Source: Contendibacter sp031732755 (lineage in GTDB: Bacteria; Pseudomonadota; Gammaproteobacteria; Competibacterales; Competibacteraceae). From it: DNA of 64,000 bases. A model generated the notes under the pieces. The model did no database searches. It worked only from the letters and a program-made list of their open reading frames with translations, and had not been told where the DNA came from. The DNA is taken from the NCBI GenBank assembly GCA_031732755.1, contig JAVMKI010000048.1, positions 1-64,000 of the forward strand, given 5' to 3'. Made by a program: the position numbers and the translations under genes. Each line of letters starts with the position of its first letter. The stretch's first letter is position 1. Shown here piece by piece: positions 46,301 to 53,714 of the stretch.

Positions 46301-46923
46301 TAGCGTTTGAAATTGAAATCGCCATAGCAAAACAATCTCTGATTCTTTGCCTCGGTTTCCAGCAGTTTCAGCCAGTGCAGAATAGGATCGAGTTTGTCAG
46401 CGTGGCGTTTGCGGATGAATTCAGCCAGCAGATGACCTTCGAGATAGCTGATGCGACGGCTGGTTTCACTTGCACGAACTGGTTCGCAGTCGTGAATCTT
46501 CTTCCAGCGCTCAATCTGACGCCGTTCTTCCGGGTACGCATCGCAATGTCGAAGCCATTCCTGATGTTCGGGCGTGCCCGTGGCCTCTTGATATTTCCGC
46601 ACCTCATCGTCGAGCATCACCATGCCGAGATCGTGGGTGAACGCGGTCAGGATGCACAGCGCACATTCCAATGGCGTCAATTGCTGTAATGTTTCATCAG
46701 GCAACAACTCCTCCATAATTGAAAGCACGTTGAATAAATGCGTATCGTTATGGAGAGTGTATTGCGGCAACCGGCGGATGATTTGGTCGCTGATGATCCG
46801 GGCGTGCTCGACGACCCAGCGCACATTGCCGACCAGTTGATCGCGGGCGGTAAGATTGTCTGTCTGAGCGTGTTTGAGTTGCTTGAACAGTTTGGATTCA
46901 TCAAGTGTTGATAGCTTTTTCAT
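43381..46923 (-). CDS. HD-domain / HSP90-like ATPase fusion protein, probable defence protein
   Basis: An 1180-residue cytosolic protein. Residues about 30-270 form an HD-type metal-dependent phosphohydrolase domain: H58-x3-H62 in LHNDTHLF, H97-D98 in FTHDLGMV, and VRLADIMDFDASR near 255-266. Residues about 385-560 are a GHKL/HSP90-type ATPase. The N-box has E407, N411 and D414 (CLRELLQNAIDAL), the G1 box is DNGCGM (467-472) and the G2 box QFGIGFLS (513-520). The rest is unrecognised, and includes an aspartate/arginine repeat at about 878-968. The HD plus HSP90-like architecture occurs in predicted NTP-dependent conflict systems. It is divergent from a vsr-methyltransferase pair. Its function is inferred, not known. 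Confidence 0.75.
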   Translation of the reverse strand: MKKLSTLDESKLFKQLKHAQTDNLTARDQLVGNVRWVVEHARIISDQIIRRLPQYTLHNDTHLFNVLSIMEELLPDETLQQLTPLECALCILTAFTHDLGMVMLDDEVRKYQEATGTPEHQEWLRHCDAYPEERRQIERWKKIHDCEPVRASETSRRISYLEGHLLAEFIRKRHADKLDPILHWLKLLETEAKNQRLFCYGDFNFKRYLAQIGVSHGQRVSWLRETLVGNDRSDRFCRLADSGRVNFAFPGLLVRLADIMDFDASRAPGILYKHFGIENAVSILEWNKHMAITGWSFDDDSLTYEADACEHPVYEKSIRGFVGDIAREINSVKEELNWQQRLLGTRGNYYQLRLPKFVQPQIHAALDDQGRPVYIFHDLQFELDQHEIQQLLMGESLYGDPTLCLRELLQNAIDALQMRDLRLKVLAKDPDARVELTDSLRPNEELQIKVTWGHDSATDREFIRVWDNGCGMTKEILERYFTRLGKSYYRSPEYERERQILREHGFIVSPISQFGIGFLSCFMLADEIRLRTRPGHANSGDRAAYDVRLSGSGSLFWLSPGTLERQGTEITLYLKQPFRLDFDRERDIRWLKAYFRYSAQHDEIQNEWQALEQRKQIDPFWIISRYVIWPLFPIFLNPEGNDGQAIRLDDRFHADVLAPIDIEAVTKKAAEWDFPVSALGQPRWECLDWQDDQGDDATGTRIRLLFPYHQSTGHPPLPLDPSPASPLMRVHELAALVEATLNRDENRNRLTVKGIAVDDPKVCVQWLPVAASVGTRLWVDLRGSAAPRLTANRRTSLARDDVDDWPRVFRSVFQRWRDRLQAWLDQYPLQLTVSLLSAIVEPQWWGLRAPATPSLSAWRLKTAYRSADRAGLWLETLLFQKLNRDRDHNRILARALDRTLDRTRDRTRDRTRDRDRTLDLNLSHTLAFDLALDFNNTLDRTTAAHRTRDRDLDRDLDRALTLARDHNFISWKLSLTLHLLPEAFANDLSHSLPALSVCGLKGRAGDGWLIAPAWIEWDVNPITAEVRRDSPKEQWPQSLVDRGYDLIFPLTHVPLGQLRHDYPEWRSDRSFRALGTLAYFLLGSEEWFKEKGQKFLEIFKVPSIHALMPKPELWLKRFDDWTETDWNTCGLSALWDIESGIVYWAEGAHKADDMKRIGKPIEQFIASKKKRRWSDGKEFR
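44030..44280. repeat. Low-complexity 6/12-bp repeat inside the HD-ATPase gene
   Basis: The plus strand repeats GGTCGCGGGTGC-type units, giving (DR)n, LDRT and DRDLDR runs in the minus-strand protein. The repeat is in frame and does not break the gene. Such tracts change length easily by slippage. Confidence 0.85.
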
Positions 46924-47309
46924 CGTCTTCTATCGTCCTTATGAAACGCTGAATTATTGTTGTCCTCTCTATTATCCAAAACGCCGGCACTCGTTCCAAT
47001 GCTTTGTGGAAATCTGATGCGAGTTGTAATACCGATGCCCGATAGGTTTTGAGCCTTTTGGAACCCACGAAACCCCTCAAGGCAACGTCCCACCGAAGTC
47101 CCGCATCCGGTCGTTCAGAACCCAATCGATTATGATACAATAAAGAATGTTTATAATACATAATAAATGCACACATTACGGGTAATCATGGGCTCTTCAT
47201 GAGGATTTTCGTCCTTTTGAGGCTCCTTTCATCCCTGAGCGGGAGGGGGTTTTGATACTGATTTCCAGCATCCCACCGCCTGTCCGATCCTACCGATCCC
47301 ATAGAATCG
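46924..47309. other. Divergent promoter region between the HD-ATPase gene and vsr
   Basis: The 386 bases are AT-rich in the middle, with TATAAT at 47152-47157 as a possible -10 box for the vsr-methyltransferase operon. No gene is convincing here; a 91-residue minus-strand frame lacks supporting features. Confidence 0.45.
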
Positions 47310-47903
47310 ATGGAGAGACGGTATAAAATGGTGAATGTTCGTGGGTGGCCGGAGCAAGGGTGGTCGGTGATGGGGAAGCAGGGGGGCAAAGGTAAAATCA
47401 GCGCCTTGGGCCAATTGAGGGTCGAAGAAGGCGCTGTCGCCGCCTATCTGACCGATCCCGATTTCCTCGTCGAAATCCCCGCTCGAACCGATACCCTGAC
47501 GCCCGCCGCTCGCAGCGAACGGATGAGCCGTATTCGCAATAAGGATACCCGACCGGAAATGCAGGTTCGTCGTCTCGCGCACGGCCTGGGTTATCGTTAT
47601 CGCTTGCATGACGCCGATTTGCCCGGTAAGCCCGATCTGGTCTTTTCCAAGCGGCGCAAGGTGATCTTCGTGCATGGTTGTTTCTGGCACCGCCACCCCG
47701 CCGCGGATTGCAAGCTGGCCAGATTGCCCAAGTCTCGCCTCGACTTTTGGCGACCGAAACTAGAGAACAATCGGGCGCGCGACCTTGAAAACCAGAAAAA
47801 ACTGGCCATGGAGGGCTGGCAAGTGCTGGTATTGTGGGAATGCGAGCTGCGCGACGTTCACCGTCTCGAACAAAGAATCAGGAGCTTTTTGGAATATGAA
47901 TAA
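47310..47903 (+). CDS. vsr: Vsr-type DNA mismatch endonuclease with N-terminal extension
   Basis: A 197-residue protein. Residues from about 65 match very-short-patch repair endonucleases. These cut at T:G mismatches left by deamination of 5-methylcytosine. Visible motifs are RMSRIRNKDTRPEM, the catalytic aspartate in LPGKPDLVFSKR, the zinc/histidine segment VHGCFWHRHP and VLVLWECELRD. The first 60 residues, including GQLRVEEGAVAAYLTDP, are not part of the usual enzyme. A second ATG at 47328 follows a weak site, and an internal ATG at 47524 would shorten the protein too much. It overlaps the methyltransferase gene by 8 bases. Confidence 0.85.
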   Translation: MERRYKMVNVRGWPEQGWSVMGKQGGKGKISALGQLRVEEGAVAAYLTDPDFLVEIPARTDTLTPAARSERMSRIRNKDTRPEMQVRRLAHGLGYRYRLHDADLPGKPDLVFSKRRKVIFVHGCFWHRHPAADCKLARLPKSRLDFWRPKLENNRARDLENQKKLAMEGWQVLVLWECELRDVHRLEQRIRSFLEYE

Positions 47904-49203
47904 AGTCAAGGCCGTCGAGCTTTTCGCGGGCGCGGGCGGCCTCGGCATGGGGGTAAGCCGCTCGGGTTTCGAGACAGTTGCCGTGATCGAGTGGGATCGT
48001 TATTGCTGCGATACCCTGCGCGAAAATCAGATTCGCGGCATGGAACCGGTGCGTGCGTGGCCGCTGATCGAAGGAGATATCAGGAAGTTTGATTTCCGAT
48101 CTTTCGAGGACCGAATCGATCTCGTTTCTGGCGGTCCACCCTGTCAACCTTTTTCCCTTGGAGGAAAGCATCGTGGTCATGACGATCATCGGGATATGTT
48201 TCCCGAAGCCGTGCGCGCGGTCCGCGAGATTCGCCCAAGAGCCTTTCTTTTCGAGAACGTCAAGGGATTGACGCGGGTCGGGTTTGCCAGTTATTTCGAG
48301 TATATCCGCCTGCAATTGACCTATCCCGAGATTACCAGGCGTTCAGACGAAAATTGGCCCGATCATCTGGCTCGCCTTGAGCGCCGTCATACTCATGGTG
48401 GCTCCCTAGATTTGCAATATCGGCTGGTGAATAGAGTGTTGAATGCCGCCGACTATGGCGTTCCGCAGCGTCGGGAACGAGTATTTCTGGTGGGATTCCG
48501 GTCGGATTTGGATATTGAATGGGCTTTTCCCGAACCAACGCATTCCCAGGATGCCTTGATCTGGGAACAAATCCAGTCCGGCGATTATTGGGCGCGACAT
48601 GGGATTTCAAATCTTGGAGGGAAGCTGCCCAAATCAACGCGCCTGCGGGCTGAAAAATTAAAGGAAAAACCAGTTCTGGCGCCGTGGCGCACGCTCAGGG
48701 ACGCCCTATTCGATCTTCCCGATCCACAATGGAATCCGCTCGCCGCCGGGTATCCAAACCACCGTTTTCAGGGAGGAGCGCGCAGCTATCCCGGTCATAC
48801 CGGCAGCCCGCTGGACGAACCGGCGAAGACGCTCAAGGCCGGCGTCCACGGGGTTCCCGGAGGGGAAAACATGCTGCTCAGACCGGATGGTTCCGTACGC
48901 TATCTGACCGTGCGAGAAAGCGCTCGCCTTCAGATGTTTCCCGATGATTTCGTCTTTCACGGGTCGTGGACGGAAGCGATGCGGCAACTTGGCAACGCCG
49001 TGCCGGTCGGTTTAGCCGAGTTGTTGGCCACCCATGTTAGAAGACATTTGGAACATTCATCATCAAGCGGCCCGGCGATCAGGACCGGAACAGGCGCGAA
49101 TATTGGGTTTCGTGCAACGCTCCGGCCAGCGCCAACCCTGGCGCGGCGGCCCCGATTTCCTCATCCGGCAGGGCTAAACTGTCGGCGACCGCCGCCCCGA
49201 TGA
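47896..49203 (+). CDS. DNA (cytosine-5) methyltransferase
   Basis: A 435-residue C5 methyltransferase. Motif I is AVELFAGAGGLGMG, motif IV GGPPCQPFS with nucleophile C83, motif VI ENV at 120-122, motif VIII QRRERVFLVGFR and motif X RQLGNAVPVGLAELL. I chose the ATG at 47896, which overlaps vsr by 8 bases, giving a coupled vsr-methyltransferase operon like vsr/dcm. The recognition sequence cannot be read. The last 40 or so residues, after EHSSSS, are encoded antisense to the end of ureF and look foreign to the family. No restriction endonuclease other than Vsr is adjacent, so it may be solitary or serve the HD-ATPase system. Confidence 0.92.
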   Translation: MNKVKAVELFAGAGGLGMGVSRSGFETVAVIEWDRYCCDTLRENQIRGMEPVRAWPLIEGDIRKFDFRSFEDRIDLVSGGPPCQPFSLGGKHRGHDDHRDMFPEAVRAVREIRPRAFLFENVKGLTRVGFASYFEYIRLQLTYPEITRRSDENWPDHLARLERRHTHGGSLDLQYRLVNRVLNAADYGVPQRRERVFLVGFRSDLDIEWAFPEPTHSQDALIWEQIQSGDYWARHGISNLGGKLPKSTRLRAEKLKEKPVLAPWRTLRDALFDLPDPQWNPLAAGYPNHRFQGGARSYPGHTGSPLDEPAKTLKAGVHGVPGGENMLLRPDGSVRYLTVRESARLQMFPDDFVFHGSWTEAMRQLGNAVPVGLAELLATHVRRHLEHSSSSGPAIRTGTGANIGFRATLRPAPTLARRPRFPHPAGLNCRRPPPR

Positions 49204-49756
49204 CCGGGCCAGCGGCGACCAGCAACCGTTGGCTGGCGGTCTGGCCGAGCGGGATCAATCGAGTAGCGGCGATGACCTGATTCTCGGTCCAGGTCCAGGC
49301 GTAGCCGGTGGCCGCTTCCGGCAGCGGAATCTCCCACTTCACCGCCGCCAGGCTGAACAGGGTGGCGAAACAGACGCGCGAGGCGTTTCGCCACGGCCCC
49401 GCTTCGTCAAGGCCCAGATCACCCAGCAGTCGGGCCAGCGCCGCGCCAAGATGTCGATCTTCCCGTTGCAGTTCCGCCGCCTCGCGCGAGGCGTACAGTC
49501 GGGCGTTCCAGCGCCGCGCGTCCTCCGCGTCCTCCGCGGCCCACGCGGCATATAGCCGGGCGAACAGCGGCAAATCCAGGCGTCGCATCGTGTGATTGAG
49601 CAAGCCGAGAATCCACGCGCCCGCGCTGGCCTCGTCGCGCACCCAATCGCGCTCCACCGCGTATTCCAAGCCCTGCGAATAGGCGTAGGCACCCACCGGC
49701 AGGGCCGGACTGCATAATTGCAACAGGCGCGGCAAAGCGGCGGGATTAATGGTCAT
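49079..49756 (-). CDS. ureF: Urease accessory protein UreF
   Basis: A 225-residue helical chaperone that works with UreD/UreH and UreG in urease maturation. It begins MTINPAALPRLLQLCSPALP with the family motif VGAYAYSQGLEYAV and ends with the conserved HETQYSRLFRS tail, so it is complete. Its 3' end overlaps the 3' end of the convergent methyltransferase gene by 125 bases. The start overlaps ureE by 11 bases. Confidence 0.94.
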   Translation of the reverse strand: MTINPAALPRLLQLCSPALPVGAYAYSQGLEYAVERDWVRDEASAGAWILGLLNHTMRRLDLPLFARLYAAWAAEDAEDARRWNARLYASREAAELQREDRHLGAALARLLGDLGLDEAGPWRNASRVCFATLFSLAAVKWEIPLPEAATGYAWTWTENQVIAATRLIPLGQTASQRLLVAAGPVIGAAVADSLALPDEEIGAAAPGLALAGALHETQYSRLFRS

Positions 49757-50213
49757 GCCCGTGGTGATGACCGCCACCGTAAGCGCCGGCCTCCGGTTCA
49801 AACGGGGCCTGTTCGCAAAGCACCGTCAACCCCAATTCCCGCGCCATGCCGTCCAGCACATGATCATGCAGGTAACGCAACCAGCCGGAACCGATTTGCA
49901 AGGCAACGTGGCGGTTGCCGAGATGGTAGGCGGCGCGCGCCAGCAACAGGGAGTCAGCGGCACAGGCGGTGGAGACGGTTTCCGGGGCGGCGCGCACCTC
50001 GACTACCCGGCCATCGGTGGCACGCAACCGGTCGCCGTGCCGTAAGACCGTGCCGCGCGGTAGAAACAGCCCAACCTCCTCGCCGCTGTCCAGCCGGGTC
50101 CGCAGCCGGCTTTTTTGCCGCAGCTCGAACGGCAGGGTGAGCGTCGCCTGGGCGGGTAAATCCGCGCTTGGGCGCTCGACGATTTGCAGTTCAACCCGTT
50201 CGCCAGAGTCCAT
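49746..50213 (-). CDS. ureE: Urease accessory protein UreE
   Basis: A 155-residue nickel metallochaperone. The N-terminal peptide-binding domain (LRTRLDSGEEVGLFLPRG) is followed by the nickel-binding domain with YHLGNRHVALQI. The C-terminal tail GGGHHHGHDH is histidine-rich and probably binds extra nickel. I chose the ATG at 50213; the frame is open much further but in the shadow of ureC. It lies 8 bases after ureC. Confidence 0.94.
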   Translation of the reverse strand: MDSGERVELQIVERPSADLPAQATLTLPFELRQKSRLRTRLDSGEEVGLFLPRGTVLRHGDRLRATDGRVVEVRAAPETVSTACAADSLLLARAAYHLGNRHVALQIGSGWLRYLHDHVLDGMARELGLTVLCEQAPFEPEAGAYGGGHHHGHDH

Positions 50214-50221
50214 GCGCGGGC

Positions 50222-51928
50222 TCAAAACAGAAAATAGCGTTGCGCCAGCGGCAGTATCCTGGCGGGTTCGCAGGTGAGCAGCGCCCCATCCGCCCGCACT
50301 TCGTAGGTTTGCGGATCCACTTCGATCCGGGGCAAGGCATCGTTGTGGATCAGGTCGCGTTTGCCGATGACACGGGTGTCGCGCACCGCCGCCAGCATCC
50401 GCCGCAGGCTCAGTGAATCCAGCACGCCGCTGTTCAACGCGGCCTTGGAGACGAAGGTCAGGCAGGTGGCCGCCAGCGCGCCGCCGAAGGCGCCGAACAT
50501 CGGTCGGTAGTGCACCGGCTGCGGCGTCGGGATCGAGGCATTGGGGTCGCCCATCGGCGCGGCGACGATGAAACCGCCTTTGACGATCATCGTCGGTTTG
50601 ACCCCGAAGAACGCTGGACGCCACAACACGATATCCGCCAGCTTGCCGACTTCTAGCGAACCGACCAGATGGCCGATGCCGTGGGTGATGGCCGGGTTGA
50701 TGGTGTACTTGGCGATGTAACGCTTGACCCGGAAGTTGTCATGGCGCGTCGGATCCGACGCCAAACTGCCGCGTTGCACCTTCATCTTGTGCGCGGTTTG
50801 CCAGGTGCGGGTGATGACTTCGCCGACCCGGCCCATGGCCTGGGAATCGGAGGAAATCATCGAGAACGCGCCCAAATCGTGCAGGATATCCTCGGCGGCG
50901 ATGGTTTCGCGGCGAATGCGCGAATCGGCGAAGGCCACATCTTCGGGAATGCCGGGGTCGAGATGGTGGCAGACCATCAGCATGTCGAGATGTTCGTCCA
51001 CGGTGTTGACCGTGTACGGTCGGGTTGGATTGGTGGAAGAGGGCAATACGTTCGACTCACCGCAAGCGCGGATGATGTCGGGGGCGTGGCCGCCGCCCGC
51101 GCCTTCGGTGTGATAGGTGTGAATCGCCCGTCCCTTGAACGCCGCCAGCGTGTCCTCGACGAAACCGGATTCGTTGAGGGTGTCGGTGTGAATCGCCACC
51201 TGCACGTCGTAGCGTTCGGCGACATCCAGGCAATGATCAATCGCCGCCGGGGTCGTGCCCCAGTCCTCATGCAGCTTCAGTCCCATCGCGCCGGCCTCGA
51301 TCTGCTCCTCCAGCGCCGCTGGCCGGCTGGCGTTGCCCTTGCCAAGAAAGCCGAGATTCATCGGCAATCCCTCGGCGGCTTGCAGCATCCGCCGCAGGTT
51401 CCAGGGACCAGGGGTGCAGGTCGTCGCATTGGTGCCCGTGGCCGGGCCGGTGCCGCCACCGATCATCGTGGTCACGCCCGACATCAGCGCTTCCTCGATT
51501 TGCTGCGGGCAGATGAAGTGAATATGGCTGTCGATGCCGCCGGCGGTGGCGATCAGCCCTTCGCCAGCGATGGCCTCGGTGCCGGGACCGATGATGATGG
51601 TGACGCCCGGCTGCACGTCGGGATTGCCGGCCTTGCCGATGCCACTGATGCGGCCGTCCTTGATCCCAATGTCGGCCTTGACGATGCCCCAGTGATCGAC
51701 GATCAGCGCGTTGGTGATCACGGTGTCCACCGCGCCCTCGGCTTGCGTGTATTGCGACTGGCCCATGCCGTCGCGAATTACCTTGCCGCCGCCGAATTTC
51801 ACCTCCTCGCCGTAAATGGTGTGGTCGCGTTCGACTTCGACCCACAGTTCGGTATCACCCAGCCGAACCCGGTCGCCGATGGTGGGGCCGTACATGTCCG
51901 CATAGGCGCGGCGGTCGATGCGGCTCAT
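50222..51928 (-). CDS. ureC: Urease subunit alpha
   Basis: The 568-residue catalytic subunit that hydrolyses urea to ammonia and carbamate at a di-nickel centre. Nickel ligands H135 and H137 are in GIDSHIHFICPQQ, the carbamylated lysine is K218 in GLKLHED, and the flap reads MVCHHLDP. All expected residues seem present. It overlaps ureB by four bases. Confidence 0.98.
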   Translation of the reverse strand: MSRIDRRAYADMYGPTIGDRVRLGDTELWVEVERDHTIYGEEVKFGGGKVIRDGMGQSQYTQAEGAVDTVITNALIVDHWGIVKADIGIKDGRISGIGKAGNPDVQPGVTIIIGPGTEAIAGEGLIATAGGIDSHIHFICPQQIEEALMSGVTTMIGGGTGPATGTNATTCTPGPWNLRRMLQAAEGLPMNLGFLGKGNASRPAALEEQIEAGAMGLKLHEDWGTTPAAIDHCLDVAERYDVQVAIHTDTLNESGFVEDTLAAFKGRAIHTYHTEGAGGGHAPDIIRACGESNVLPSSTNPTRPYTVNTVDEHLDMLMVCHHLDPGIPEDVAFADSRIRRETIAAEDILHDLGAFSMISSDSQAMGRVGEVITRTWQTAHKMKVQRGSLASDPTRHDNFRVKRYIAKYTINPAITHGIGHLVGSLEVGKLADIVLWRPAFFGVKPTMIVKGGFIVAAPMGDPNASIPTPQPVHYRPMFGAFGGALAATCLTFVSKAALNSGVLDSLSLRRMLAAVRDTRVIGKRDLIHNDALPRIEVDPQTYEVRADGALLTCEPARILPLAQRYFLF

Positions 51929-52242
51929 GGCGTGCTCTCCAGCGGTCCCATGATCGCGGCGCGGAAGCCGTACACTTCCCGCGCCCCGGCATATTCCACC
52001 AGATCCACTTCACGCTCCTGGCCCGGTTCGAAGCGCACGGCGGTGCCGGCGGGAATGTCGAGTCGGCAGCCGCGCGCTTGTACACGGTCGAAGCGCAAGG
52101 CGGGATTGGTTTCAAAGAAGTGGTAATGCGAGCCGACCTGAATCGGTCGGTCGCCGGTGTTGGCCACGGTCAACCGCGTGACGCGGCGGCCGGCGTTGAG
52201 TTCGAGGTCACCGTCGGCGGTGACGATTTCGCCGGGAATCAT
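51925..52242 (-). CDS. ureB: Urease subunit beta
   Basis: A 105-residue structural subunit beginning MIPGEIVTADGDLELNAGR with the conserved GSHYHFFETNPALRFDR. It packs with UreA and UreC. It is 9 bases after ureA and overlaps ureC. Confidence 0.97.
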   Translation of the reverse strand: MIPGEIVTADGDLELNAGRRVTRLTVANTGDRPIQVGSHYHFFETNPALRFDRVQARGCRLDIPAGTAVRFEPGQEREVDLVEYAGAREVYGFRAAIMGPLESTP

Positions 52243-52251
52243 GGACGCTCC

Positions 52252-52554
52252 TCAGGGAATCGGGTGATGCACGGTCACCAGCTTGGTGCCGTCCGGGAAA
52301 GTGGCTTCGATCTGCACCTCGGGGATCATTTCCGGGACGCCCTCCATCACATCGTCGCGGGTCAGCAGGGTGCGGCCATGGCTCATCAGTTCGGCCACGG
52401 TCCGACCTTCTCGCGCACCTTCCAACAGGGCGCAGGAGAGGTAGGCGACGGCTTCGGGGTAGTTGAGTTTCAAGCCTTTGGCCTTGCGCCGTTCCGCCAG
52501 CAGGCCAGCAGTGAACAGCAGCAGCTTGTCTTTTTCGCGGGGGGTTAGCTCCAT
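52252..52554 (-). CDS. ureA: Urease subunit gamma
   Basis: A 100-residue structural subunit starting MELTPREKDKLLLFTAGLL, with LNYPEAVAYLSC and a C-terminal PDGTKLVTVHHPI. I used the ATG at 52554; the frame runs to 52641 but the extra part overlaps ureD and is not conserved. It lies 20 bases after ureD. Confidence 0.97.
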   Translation of the reverse strand: MELTPREKDKLLLFTAGLLAERRKAKGLKLNYPEAVAYLSCALLEGAREGRTVAELMSHGRTLLTRDDVMEGVPEMIPEVQIEATFPDGTKLVTVHHPIP

Positions 52555-52574
52555 GGAAAGGTTTCTCGCGGTGG

Positions 52575-53450
52575 TCAGGTGTTCCAGAAGCGGGAGGGGT
52601 AGGGTGGGCGTTCCAAGAGCGCCGGTCTGAGTATGCTCCATGCCAGGATGAAAAACTGTCGGGCGCGCGCCGTGGACGGCCCCAGGTAACGACAGATTAG
52701 CACACCGTCCAGTTGGCTAACGGTCGCCAGTTCGGAATCGCGCGCTGACGGGTCGGAGAACGGTCGGGAAGGCGGTTTCAACGTACTCCAACTGGAGCGG
52801 ATGGCGTCGACCATGTCCGGTGGCGAGCCGGCGCCAATCAGAGTGGCGCTCACCGGCTGACTTCGCAAGCCCCAAGGCGCGTCCAGGATAGCATCGTCAG
52901 CGGCATACCGACCCTGTTCGAGATACAGCGGCTCGCCGTCGCGCCAAAGTTCGAAATTCTGCCGATACTTGCCCGCTTGAAACGTTTCGCCCGCCGCCGG
53001 TCGGCCCAGACAGAAGATTTCCCACCCCAGAAACCGGGCGTCGCCCTGTAGTTCGACGCGGGTGATGGCGTGAACGCGAGCGCCGCTGTAGAGGATATTC
53101 TCCTGCGGCAGCCACTCCAGCGCCGCGCCGGCATCGACGGTCAAAAACTGGGTCTGGCGGGCGGAAGGGCCAGCGCTACGATAGAATTTGCCAGCGGCGG
53201 GCGTGGTCAGCAGGGCGTGAGCGCCCGTCTCCACCGACACCTCGATGCATAGCTCGTCGCCGCCGACCACGCCACCGGGCGGATGCAGGAGGGCGACATG
53301 ACAAACGCGGTCGCCTTCGGGATAGAACGGCCGCTGGACTTGCAAGGGACCTTGATGCGAGCGTTGCCCCAGAACAGTGCGGGTTTTCCAACGTTGAAAG
53401 CCCAAGGTCAGGCGAGCCTGCCAGCCGGTGGGGAGTGCATTGGTGGTCAT
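52575..53450 (-). CDS. ureD: Urease accessory protein UreD
   Basis: A 291-residue urease chaperone (UreD/UreH). Visible features are LHPPGGVVGGDEL, TTPAAGKFYRS, EWLPQENILYSGA and FLGWEIFCLGRPAAGE. It recruits UreF and UreG to the apo-urease. It is the first gene of the ureDABCEF operon. Confidence 0.94.
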   Translation of the reverse strand: MTTNALPTGWQARLTLGFQRWKTRTVLGQRSHQGPLQVQRPFYPEGDRVCHVALLHPPGGVVGGDELCIEVSVETGAHALLTTPAAGKFYRSAGPSARQTQFLTVDAGAALEWLPQENILYSGARVHAITRVELQGDARFLGWEIFCLGRPAAGETFQAGKYRQNFELWRDGEPLYLEQGRYAADDAILDAPWGLRSQPVSATLIGAGSPPDMVDAIRSSWSTLKPPSRPFSDPSARDSELATVSQLDGVLICRYLGPSTARARQFFILAWSILRPALLERPPYPSRFWNT

Positions 53451-53714
53451 CGGGTTTGGAGCTTGTTATTTCCGCCGCCCGCCGCTTTCCATGACGGCCG
53501 TTGGATTCACGGGCCCATGGCGACGAGTCGGCGGTTTCGTGCGGTAATCCCCCGGCAGCGTCCTGTTCGGGGGATGAGACTCAGTCGGATTTCACCCCCA
53601 TGACCTACGCCATCCATTGGCGTGAACCACAACGGATCGATTTCCTTTCAGGAGACATGCCCCGCATAAATTGCGGGGTCGTTCGTTTACAACCGGGACG
53701 CCCACAGCAGTGCG

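Noticed and set aside
46901..47176. A 91-residue minus-strand frame upstream of the HD-ATPase gene
   Set aside because: It overlaps the start of the large gene, has no ribosome-binding site and matches no family; the region is better read as a promoter region.
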